This document shows, one piece after another, positions 43,601 to 55,600 of a stretch of DNA of 64,000 bases. Within the stretch, counting starts at the first letter, position 1. Each line of letters opens with the position of its first letter. The translations under genes were made by a program, and so were the position numbers. Under the pieces are notes generated by a model, which was not told where the DNA came from, searched no databases, and saw only the letters and a program-made list of their open reading frames with translations. The stretch is from Sacculina carcini (lineage: Eukaryota > Arthropoda > Thecostraca > Sacculinidae), in NCBI GenBank assembly GCA_916048095.2, contig OU696589.1:4016948-4080947 (forward strand). The letters are read 5' to 3'.

Positions 43601-46600
43601 GTCGCCACCGTTCGAAAATGGTGGCAGTATTTGCAAGCGGCCAAGAAGGTGGTATTTATTACAGACCACAATCCTCTGGTATGGATGAAGAGGCAGAAGG
43701 ACCCAAGAGGAAAGTTCGCTAGATGGTTACTGGAGCTTGAAGCATTGCAAGATTACGAAGTGGTGTACAGAGCGGGGGTAAAAAATGCAGCTGCTGATCA
43801 TTTGAGTAGATTGGAATCTCCAATCGATCCAACGCTCATCAACCACGAAAATGCCGAAAAATGCATATATCATGTCGAGTCATGCAATATTGACCAGCTC
43901 AGAAAAGCTCAGAACGACGATGCATCGATATCCGGCGCAAAACGCCAACTCAGAGAACTTGGTGGCATGAGGGAAGGTCGGTTCAAGCGATGTGAACACA
44001 TGCATTTGAAAGATGGGCTGCTGATGAAGCGGAAACGTGTGGTGGTTCCAGACAAGCTTCAAGGTGATATCACTGCTCAATATCACAAACAGGGGCACTT
44101 CGGGACCCTGCGTTCAGAGTTGTACTGGATAGGCATGCACGACACAGTCAAGACCGTTTGCAGCTGTTGCCAGACTTGTGCGCGTCATAAACGCTCCTAT
44201 GAGCCAAAGGTGACCATGCAGATACCCAGGTATGGCGAACCGGCCCCTCGGAAAACGGTCTCAATGGACATCGCCACGCTTCCCTGGAGTGAAGATGGAT
44301 TCAGATACCTGCTAGTGATAATCGACAATTTTTCAAAATTCGTCGAATTAATACCCATGAAGGATCAAACAGCGGTGTCAGTTTCTTCCGCCTTCCAGAA
44401 TGAATGGATCTACCGCCATGGGAGCCCGGTAACGCTGATATCAGATCAAGAAAGAAATGTTGACGGTGGTATCATAAGAACGGTGTGCCACGAGCTAGGC
44501 ATTGAAAAGAGGCGCACGAGCCCGTACCACCCCCAAGCAGACGGGCAGACTGAGCCGGTGATTCAGACGGCGAAACAAGCCATCAAATGCCTGCTTGACG
44601 ACAAACAGATGAGAACGTCAATGTGGCCAAATGTATTGCGTGAGGCGAATTTCTTTTTGAACAATGCCCCAAATTCCAGCACCAACAAAAGCCCTCACGA
44701 AGTTATGTACGGCTCACGGCTGCGAACTAATCGCTCGATCAACTTCGGAGCAGTCATACCGGACGCTCTCACAAACGATGAAGCGGCTCAAGCGCGAATC
44801 TCCGTCTATTCTGAAGTGGCGCGAAACACAGATAGAGCACGGCACAGCTACAAAAGCTACTATGACAATGGCAAAGTGGATCCTGCTAGACGCCTCATCC
44901 GACCTGGAAGCCAAGTCATGGTGCACAACGAGGCAGCGACTGGGCTAGATCCGCGGTATCGAGGACTTTTGAAGTCGCAGACACACAAGGCGGAAACGTA
45001 TTTCTGAAACATTTTGACGGAAGAGAGGGATGTGTACACCTCGACCGGTGCAAGACGGTAACCGCAGAGCGTCCTGATCGAGAGGATGGAGCTGGTCCAC
45101 CCGACCACAGTGGGGAGACTGGCGAAGAGGGGACAACAGCAGACGCCATCACTCCAGGATCTGATGCACTCCAATTCCTGCCAAGTGTATCAATAACGGG
45201 AGGAAGAATTAAACGAAACCGACGTTTTGCTGATTTTCACGTGAGGGAGTGATGTCAGAGGTGTTCGTAAAAATAGCCAAACTCCGACAACTGGCATCAC
45301 TGCTTGCCCATGCTGGTGCGACAAACAATAATAATCACGAAATTGAGTGTGCACTGCGCAGTAAGTGTTAGATATCATTCTACTGTTTGCGCTTGATATT
45401 AATTGTTTTATTCCAACTACAATAATTCAATATGTCTCTTGTTTCAGGTTCATATGTCTTATATTAACATTCTCGACAATAAACGTTCAGCCGTTCCGGA
45501 ATGTTCATGACAGTTATAAAAGAACACACCAAAAAAGATTAATTATAATTAATCGTTTATTCGTTGTTTGTTAAGCGACCGTTTGACTAGACCAGTGGTT
45601 CTTATCCTTTTTCTCTGATTCTCCACTTCTTGATGAGCCATCTCCTCAGTTTCCACAGCAGCGCTGATAAATTCAATAAATGCAGTTGTTACATCAAGAA
45701 GTCATTAGAAACAAGAATATACGAATTTAAATTGATAAAAACACACATTTGTCCTGTTCTGTCCGACCTTTAGCTTCCCACTTGGCAACTCTTCCATTCC
45801 CCACCAGTGGAGAATTCCCCACAGGATAAGAACCACTGGTCTAGACAAACAATGTTGGTTCGTGTGTGTGTGTGTGTGTGTGTATCGGCAGTTGTACTTT
45901 TGATTATCTGACAAAGGATCGCAACGTAATCATCTATATCGCCATGTCAATTTGTCTCTGCTACGTTCTGCCCCTGGTCACCATAGTCTACTGCTACTTT
46001 AACATATGCCAGCTGCTCAAGAATATTCCTCAGCAGAATTTGGAAACCAATTTTGGCACGCCGATCCAGGTGAATGAACGCTGCACGCGTGGTGCAAATT
46101 TTCATAATATATTATAAATTGTAAATATATAAATTATTAGTATGTATTATAAATTGTCAATGTAAATTTAATTATCATAGTTTTGTGTTGATTTAAGTTG
46201 ATAATATCATCAGTGAGACTTGGAAAATATATGATGTCTGGAGTTTGCAGTTTTTGTGTATGTGTTGAATAGGTTAGGGCTGATATATTAAAACTTTTTA
46301 CAATATTTTATCAAATATTTGACTATCGCAATGCCAAATTTTATCCACCCGCCAAAATTGTATGTTTTGGTCAACTCAATATTCTACGCTTTCTAACTGT
46401 GTTAACTCCGCCTCCGTTTGTTATTATTGATTTCAAATTTGATCTCTTCTTCTGGTTGTCTCTCTCTTTATGAATCTGTGGTGCGCCACGTGCAACAACG
46501 TCACGCAACACTTCGGGGAACCTGCCAGAAGCACACGCGCAGTATCCTTTGCCCTTGCAGCATTTTGTGTGCGGCGTCATATTATACAATCCTATGCATC

Positions 46601-49600
46601 TGTATGTACGGTCCAGCCTTGTGCATGTGTATCCTGTGTGTCATGAACATTCCGGAACGGCTGAACGTATATTGTCGAGAATTTCAATATAAGACAAATG
46701 AACCTGAGAAAAATAACATATTGAATTGTTGTAGTTGAAATAAAACAATTAATATCAAGCGCAAACAGTAGAATGATATCTAACACTTACTGCGCAGTGC
46801 ACACTCAGTTTCGTGATCATTATTGTTTGTCGCACCAGCATGGGCAAGCAGTGATGCCAGTTGTCGGAGTTTGGCTATTTTTACGAACACCTCTGACATC
46901 ACTCCCTCACGTGAAAATCAGCAAAACGTCGGTTTCGCTGAATTCTTCTTCCCGTTCTTGATACACTTGGCAGGAATTGGAGTGCATCAGATCCTGGAGT
47001 GATGGCGTCTGCTGTTGTGCCCTCTTCGCCAGTCTCCCCACTGCGGTCGGGTGGACCAGCTCCATCCTCTCGATCAGGACGTTCTACGGTTACCGTCTTG
47101 CACCGGTCGAGGTGTACGCATCCCTCTCTTCCGTCAGCATGTTTCAGAAATACGTTTCCGCCTTGTGTGTCTGCGACTTCAAAAGGTCCTCGATACAGCG
47201 GATCTAGCCCAGTCGCTGCCTCGTTGCGCACCATGACTTGACTTCCAGGTCGAATGAGGCGTCTAGCAGGATCCACTTTGCCATTGTCATAGTAGCTTTT
47301 GTAGCTGTGCCGTGCTCTGTATGTGTTTCGCGCCACTTCAGAATAGACGGAAATTCGCGCTTGATCTGCTTGATCGTTTGTGAGAGCGTCCGGTATGACT
47401 GCTCCGAAGTTGATCGAGAGATTAGTTCGCAGCCGTGAGCCGTACATAACTTCGTGAGGGCTTTTCTTGGTGCTGGAATTTGGGGCATTGTTCAAAAACA
47501 AATTCGCCTCCCGCAATACCAATAATTTGGCTACATTGACTTGCTCATCTGTTTGTCGTCAAGCAGGCATTTGATGGCTTGTTTCGCCGTCTGAATCACC
47601 CGCTCGGTCTGTCCGTCTGCTTGAGGGTGGTACGGGCTCGTGCGCCTCTTTTCAATGCCTAGCTCGTGGCACACCGTTCTTATGATACCACCGTCAACAT
47701 CTCTTCCTTGATCTGATATCAGCGTTACCGGGCTCCCATGGCGGTAGATCCATTCATTCTGAAAGGCGGAAGAAACTGACACCGCTCTTTGATCCTTCAT
47801 GAGTATTAATTCGACGAATTTTGAAAAAATTGTCGATTATCACTAGCAGGTATCTGAATCCATCTTCACTCCAGGGGAGCGTGGCGATATCCATTGAGAT
47901 CGTTTTTCGAGGGGCCGTTTCGCCATACCTGCGTATCTGCATGGTCACCTTTGGCTCATAGGGTCGTTTATGACGCGCACAAGTCTGGCAACAGCTGCAA
48001 ACTGTCTTGACTGTGTCGTGCACGCCTATCCAGTACAGCTCTGAACGCAGGGCCTCCAGCGTTTTCTCAATCCCGAAATACCACTGTTTGGGATATTGAG
48101 CAGTGATATCACCTTGAAGCTTGTCCGGAAGAATCAAACGTTTCCGCTTCATCAGCAGCACATCTTTCAAATGCATGCTTGCTTGAACTTGCTTGCATCG
48201 CTTGAACCGACCTTCCCTTATGCCACCAAGTTCTCTAAGTTGACGTTTTGCGCCGGATATCGATGCGTCGTCGTTCTGAGCCCTTCTGAGCTGGTCAATA
48301 TTACATGATTCGACATGATATATGCATTTTTCGGCATTTTCGTGGTCGATGAGCGTTGGATCGATTGGAGATTCCAATCTACTCAAATGATCAGCAGCTG
48401 CATTTTTCACCCCTGCTCTGTACACCACTTCGTAATCTTGCAATGCTTCAAGCTCCAGTAGCCATCTAGCGAATTTTCCTCTTGGGTCCTTCTGCCTCTT
48501 CATCCATACCAGAGGATTGTGGTCTGTAATGAATGCCACCTTCTTGGTCGCTTGCAAATACTGCCACCATTTTCGAACGGCGGCGACCATTGCCCAAGCT
48601 TCCAGCTCTCCGGCAGAGTAATTCTTTTGTGCGGCTGTTAGTCCTGCCGAAAAGAAAGATATCGGCTGGAGTTGCCCTTTACCATCTTTCTGTGTCAGCA
48701 ACCCTCCAACTCCCGTTTTACTTGCGTCTGTGCTCACATAGAACGCTTCGGACCATTTTGGATATTTCAGTGTTGGACATTCCACCAGGGCTGATTTCAG
48801 CGATTTGAAGCTAGTTTCACATTCCTGGTTCCAAACCCATGGTATGTTCTTCTTGGTTAGGCGATGTAAAGGGGCGCACATTTTCGCCATGTCTTTCATA
48901 AAATGTCTGTAGAAATTCACGAAGCCCAAAAATCGTCGAAGCGCCTTGACGCCGTTCGGCCGTTGCCATTCTCTCATTGATGCTACGTGCGACTGCAGCG
49001 GTCGGCAGCCTTCAGCAGATATATCATGGCCCACGAATTCACTTCCTTTGCAACCAAACTTACACTTATCTACTCTCAATTGTAATCCTGCTCGTCGAAA
49101 CGCGGAAAATGTCTGTCCAATGTGTTTCACGTGATCGGAGAAATTTTCTGAGTAGACACACGTGTCGTCGACATATGCCGCTGCATGTGAAATTCCTTTC
49201 AGTGCTTCATCCACAGTCCTCTGATATGTACACTGACTATTGCACAAGCCAAAAGCCACAACATTTATCTCGAACTGACCGTTGGGTACGACGAATGCTG
49301 TTGTTCTCTCTGTCTCGCTCTCTGATTGGTATCGACCAATATGCGCTTGCATCATCGAGAAAAGAAAATATTTTGCTTCCCCCCAAGCCATCGATTATTC
49401 TCCGCCAGTCTGCTGCTGGGTGCGCCTCTTTCTTGGTCACTGCGTTCAGCTCTCTATAATCTACCACAAATCGATACGTCCCGTCTTTCTTGCTCACCAG
49501 AATGACTCTGCTCCCCCACGGAGAATTCGAGGGTCTGCATATCCCATTTGCAATCATTTCTTTGAGAAGTCTGTTCACCTCTTTTTCCACTTGCGGGCTC

Positions 49601-52600
49601 ATTCTGTATGGCTGGTGCTTAATAGGGAGCGCTCCCGCAGTCTCTATCGCGTGTAAAGCACGGCTTGTCACCTAGGGCCTTTTTGGGTTTTCCGCAAAAA
49701 CATCGAAATAATCACGCAAAACATGTATTAGTACTCTCTTGGCACAAGATAAATGTGAACTCACCATGTCCTCGGGTTTGAAATTATCAGCCGAAGTTTC
49801 ACTCGCCAGTATCAAAACACGATGTGGAAAATCACCGCCACCCGCCATCTTCTCTGTCGGCATCCACTGATCGCCCAGGCGAACTCTTCCGTGGCTCCAG
49901 TCGAATTCCACTGATCCCAATCCTGTCATATAGTCACGTCCGAGGAGCAGCAATCTCGAGTAATTTTCAATGACACTCAGACGTTGTCGGGTCCCAGTAC
50001 CGTCCCCGGCGCTCACGTCGACCTCCCAACATCCCAGAGTCCGAACTTTGCCTCCCACGCCGGCCAGGGTCTCTTTGGGTGTCTTCCCACCTGGCGCAGA
50101 GGGGTTCCAACCCATTTCTGCTGCTGTGTATTTATACACCACCGATGTGGCCGCTCCGGAATCCAGAAGGACTGTGACAGGGTTACCATGGAACATGAGT
50201 TGGACAGACGCCGTTTCCGCTGCAGGTAGCTGGTGACTGTGATCTGCCTCGTAGTCCATGATGAGCACTGGGTTCCCTCCGCCTTTGGACTTCCGGCATT
50301 CGTTAAGAGAATGTCCTTTCTTGCCACAACGCTGACAAAATCTTTGAGGGCACTTCTTCATCCAGTGATCACCGGACCCACAAACAAAACATCCTGAGTT
50401 GCTCATCTCGGGTGTTCTCTTGTTATGTGTCGATGTTTCATTCCTAGCGGAAGACGACGATGATCCTGAAGAAACTTCTGCACGTTGAGATATAGCCGCT
50501 ATGTCTGGCGGCGCCCGCGACATCGACATACCGCCGCCGCCTCTGTCGAGTGCCGACCCTTTGTCTACTAGCCACTGCTTCACCACGACAAGTAGCGCCC
50601 GTCCAGTTCTGTCATTCACCGTTATCTGATCGGCCATCCATTGACGTGCTTTCATTTTGATGTCCCTCGGTAACTGTCCAATGAAGTACGTCAACAGCAC
50701 TTCGGTACCCACCTGAGCATTTTTAGGAAGCTTGTTCAATCCAAAAAAATAATCGTCGATCGGCACACCCGGGCTCCAGATGCTGCTGCACAGTCTTTTC
50801 ATGCTTTCATACTTGCTGACCGGGGGGTCCAGCGTAATGCAAAGTTCCGCAAACGCTTCAGACAATGATGTCACGCCAGAAATGACCTCTCTGACAAGTT
50901 CCCTCTCCGCTGGACGTCGGTTCACGAGCTCCGGCAGCAGGCCAACGGCCAGTTTTTCACCCTCGCGCCCTCGGCTGACCAAGCTGCTGACGGCCGCCAT
51001 GAATAAGGGTTGCCACTCTGCAATCGGAGTCACTTCTCAGCGCCGGCACCGGAAGATTCAACTGGGTCTGGTACGATTCGGGTCCCGCCAGACTGGCCAC
51101 AGCACCCACGTCTCTGTGGCGACCATCGTCCTCGTCCAGGGCCACCTCGTTCCCCCCGCCAGACATATCTTCCGGTTTCATTTTGGTCTATATTGAAATT
51201 ATGTCATTAACATTCCGGAACGGCTGAACGTTTTTTGTCGAGAATTTCAATATAAGACAAATGAACCTGAAATAAATAACATATTGAATTATTGTAGTTG
51301 AAATAAAACAATTAATATCAAGCGCAAATAGTGCACAGTGCACACTCAATTTCGTGATTGTTATTGTTTGTCGCACCAGCATGGGCAAGCAGTGATGCCA
51401 GTTGTCGGAGTTTGGCTATTTTTACGAACACCTCTGACATGTGTAGTGATGCAAAAAACATTTTTTGGTTGCGGTTTTTTTGCAAAAAAAAACATGTTTC
51501 TTTAGTTTTTTTTAGAATTAGCCCCAATTGTCATCGGATGTTGGATTTTAGTAGATAGAAACGAGTTTAATTGACGTTTTGTACATCTTTACGTGTCTTA
51601 TTTCAAATATAATTTGATAATAGTATAAAAAACAAAAATATTTATCAATAAATACCTCAGGAGACTGTTTGAAAATGCAACCGGGTCCTGTGGTTCAGGT
51701 TTTTTTCATTGAGAAACTATGTTTTTAAAGATGGTTTGAATTATGTGGATATTTGAAATAATTTGTCAGCAGAACAAAACAAATTCATTGAGTAATCATG
51801 TGTTATTTTTTAAGAGACCATGTTTTTATGAAAATAATGCAATGATGTTGTTGGTAGCTGTAACAGATGTATGTATTCGGGACGATACGCGAAAAATTAT
51901 ATGACACGAATAACAGCACAACAAAGCACTACACGCAAGACACACTACTCGCACGCACACTATTCACAATACAACTCGCGACACAACACTTCTCGCAAAC
52001 AGCACCACACACGACGCCTCGCTCCCCCAATACCCACTGCCTCATCCAGTCGCTCGCTAAACTACAGACACACATACATACGCAATACGCTCGTGCGCAC
52101 GGCACCATCGTCACCATGGCAACGTACCGCATGACGTCTGACACCCGTTGCAGCACACAACGCTCTTTCTACCGCTCGCTCTGCTATCACTCATACGCGC
52201 CCGTTTCAAGGACGAACGCACGCGCATAAACGCCAACGCTGCTTCGCGACCACCATCACTCATTTACCACAGTAGCCATGGCTATGCCAATACAATTTGC
52301 CTTTAAAAAGGCAACGGTGCGTGGAATTCGCTTTACAGTCCGTCCTTAAAAGGACGCTTAATTATGTCGTGCAAAACGATGCGAATAGTTTTATCGGTCG
52401 CTATATTCGCACGGACACGCAACACAGTAAGCACTAGCACAGTAATGACGAGGCAGAACAATCGAGTCGAGCGAACACAAGTCACAAATCAGGCGAGCGA
52501 AAACAAGTCGGAAATCGAGGCGCGATGGGCGAAGCACGGTGCCCAACAGCGCAATGCGCGTGCTTAAGTGTGTTTTGGATTTATGTGAGTATCGGACAAT

Positions 52601-55600
52601 AAGCGCGCTCAGCGGAAGTTGTCCGATACTGTCATAAATCCGCGCTGAGTGGGTCTACTTGAGCGTTGCGCAAAATGTGCTTTTGTCGAGAACATGCAGC
52701 ACTAGACAACGCTCGTATACACATAATACACATATACACTACGCTCATATACACTCATATACACAATACAATACGCTCATATACACAACGATCATATACA
52801 CATAATGTGCGACAGCGACCATATACAATTACAATGAAAACACACACTATCAATACGACCAATTCAGCACACACACATGCAATCTGACACGACGATACAC
52901 GACACGTATCACATGTGTCAATCACACGAATTATCACGCGAAGCAATATGGTTAATATTAAATTCACATTATGATTAAATAATATACAATCGACGCAATC
53001 AAGTTCACAAAAGTATAATAGCAAAAAGGTGTGATATGGCGCCTACAGTGCCCCCTTCCTAGACGTGTCGATGACAAAAGAGACATGTCGATACCGAGAG
53101 GGTACGCGAATTACTCGTCCACTACGTGTACGCAGTGCAGATTGTGGTACGTGATGTGTGGAGTGTGTAGGAGACAAACTGTTGTGTGCATCTTGAGACC
53201 GTGTGTCGAGTGGGTTGGGACTCACGGCTTGACGAGTAGGATTGCGGATCACCAGCTCCGTCGTCGGCTGCTCCTCCATTGGATCCTCGGCCGCGACTGG
53301 AGATTCGAGGTCGTCGTGTGTCGATGGCGAGCTGTCATCCACGAAAGTCGGCTTGCAGCGGTCGATTGAGATTGTTTCTTTTCGTCCATGACGGGAGACC
53401 ACCACGTGTTTATCCGACTGCTGGACAACGGCGTATGGTCCGTCGTATGGACAATCAAGCGGAAAGCGGTGGCTGTCGCGTCTGACAAAAACGTGAGTGG
53501 CTGTTTGCAGGGCCTTGGGCACAAATGACGGTGCACTGGCGGGTCTCGGCAGTATTGGTCGCAATTTGCGCATGTTGTTGCGTAAAATGGCTGCGAACGA
53601 CGCTGGATCACTGGAGCTGAGGCGCGTGTCGCAGACCAGCTCACCGGGCAGACGCAGTGTGGTGCCGTACACGAGCTCTGCCGTGCACGCTTGCAGATCG
53701 GTCTTGTGCGTCGATCGGATGCCGAGCAGTGCCATAGGCAATGCGTCCATCCAAGAAGTCTGCGACGCGCGTAGGCTGGCTTTCAGCTGTCGATGAAATC
53801 TTTCCACCATACCGTTGCTCGCCGGGTGATAGCTGGTCGTGCGTATGCGCCGGCAACCCAGAACTCGGTTCAATTCGGACCAGAGAACCGATTCGAACTG
53901 CGCGCCGCGGTCCGTGGTAATCGTGTCAGGCACGCCGAAACGGGACACCCACTGGTGGACGAATGCCCGCGCGATCGTAGCTGTACGGATGTCCGGCAGA
54001 GGAATGGCTTCCGGCCAGCGTGTGAAGCGGTCGATGAAGGTTAGCAAGTACGATTGCCCTTGCGACGGTGGAAGTGGCCTCACGATATTTACGTGGACAT
54101 GGCCAAACCGCTCGCTTGGCGGACTGAACGACGATACGACGCTTTTTGTGTGGCGAGTGATTTTTGAGCGTTGGCAACTCAAGCAACAGCGCGTCCACCG
54201 ACGTATATCACGGTCCATGTTCGGCCAAACAAAGCGTTGTGCCACTAGCTTCACTGTCGCCTCTACTCCGGGATGAGACAGCTCGTCCAGGGTTTTGGTG
54301 TAGAGACGACGCAAATCTTTTGGCAGGACCGGTCGTGGTGTACCAGTTGACGTGTCGCACAACAGACGTGTTCCGGCAAATGCCACGTCCTCGAGTTGTA
54401 AAGAGCCTGGAGAGTGGATGAGTGTTCGAAGAGACTCGTCATCTTGTTGAGCCGTAGCCAAGGAAGCATAGTCCTCAAGACGGACAATGGGCGAAACTAT
54501 AGCCGCAATTGTGCGCGATAGTGCGTCGGCCACCTGGTTATTCGCTCCCGGTATGTGACTAATATCGGAGATGAATTGGCCGATGAAGTCCAAATGACGC
54601 ATCTCGCGAGGCGCGTATTTTTCAGAATTGGACGACAGCGCGTGCACCAACGGGCGATGGTCAGTGAAGATGATGGCGTTGCGTCCTTCCACTGCGTGCC
54701 TGAAATGGCGTTTTGGTGTGTGTGTGTTTGTGTAGTGTTTGTAAGTGTGTTTTGGATTTATGTGAGTATCGGACAATAAGCGCGCTCACCGGAAGTTGTC
54801 CGATACTGTCATAAATCCGCGCTGAGTGGGTCTACTTGAGCGTTGCGCAAAATGTGCTTTTGTCGAGAACATGCAGCACTAGACAACGCTCGTATACACA
54901 TAATACACATATGCACTACGCTCATATACACTCATATACACAATACAATAGGCTCATATACACAACGATCATATACACATAATGTGCGACAGCGACCATA
55001 TACAATTACAATGAAAACACAAACTATCAATACGACCAATGCAGCACACACACATGCAATCTAACACGACGATACACGACACGTATCACATGTGTCAATC
55101 ACACGAATTATCACGCGAAGCATTATGGTTAATATTAAATTCACATTATGATTAAATAATATACAATCGACACAATCAAGTTCACAATAATATAATAGCA
55201 AAAAGGTGTGATATGGCGCCTACAATGTTTTTCAAATTGGTTTTAAATTCGTTTTATTAATGTACAGATTCAGAAAATGTTGACAGCAGAACAAGACAAG
55301 TTAATTGGTTGGTTAAGTGTTTTTTTTGACAAACTTCATTTAAACTAACGTTTTTTAATGAAAAAATGCTTTCTATAACAGTCTCTATGGAAGATAGATT
55401 TGATTGATGTACGTTCAAATACCTCACGTATAGCAAGTAGTCTGCTGGTATAAGCGGCTGGTTAAACCACTTGATTTAAACTGTTTTTTGAGCCATGGTT
55501 TTTTCAAAATATTTTGTTTTTAAAAACTGTTTTCGTAGATGTAGAGATTTAGAAAAAATTGGCGGCAGATCAAGGAAATTGGAACCAAATCTAGTTGTAT

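Larger units (their letters stand above)
40722..45512 (+). mobile_element. Gyp1: full-length Gypsy LTR retrotransposon
   Basis: LTRs 40722-40982 and 45253-45512 (TGTCAGAGGTG...TTCATGACA), flanked by a perfect 4-bp TSD GTTA (40718-40721, 45513-45516). It encodes one gag-pro-pol frame and sits in sense orientation in opsin B intron d-e. It is absent from copy A, so it inserted after the duplication. Two in-frame stops and a late frameshift make this copy non-autonomous. Confidence 0.95.
33838..48760 (+). repeat. Segmental duplication, copy B
   Basis: Direct-orientation counterpart of 1-10750. It starts abruptly in AT-rich sequence at about 33838 and matches copy A up to GACCATTTTG at 48751-48760. 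It carries a 4.8-kb Gyp1 insertion (40722-45512) and an extra stretch of about 65 bp near 34670-34733 that copy A lacks. Beyond 48760 copy B continues through the rest of the reverse Gyp1, so B holds the unbroken version of the segment's right part. Confidence 0.93.
46639..51439 (-). mobile_element. Gyp1: second full-length copy, reverse
   Basis: LTRs at 46639-46898 (3') and 51202-51439 (5'). A perfect 4-bp TSD TGTG (46635-46638, 51440-51443). It sits inside the 8-bp TSD of the hAT element, at the TRIM-2/hAT boundary. The same insertion point is seen in copy A at 9036. Confidence 0.95.
51859..55225 (-). mobile_element. Gyp3: internally deleted Gypsy element, reverse
   Basis: The 3' LTR is 51859-53047 (minus strand TGTAGGCGCC...CTGTTACA, about 1.2 kb). 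The 5' LTR fragment is about 54748-55225. Only RNase H (end) to integrase remain between them; gag, protease, RT and the 5' LTR end were lost in one deletion, joined by a TG-rich filler near 54715-54745. A polypurine GGAAGGGGGCAC precedes the 3' LTR. No TSD found. Confidence 0.88.
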
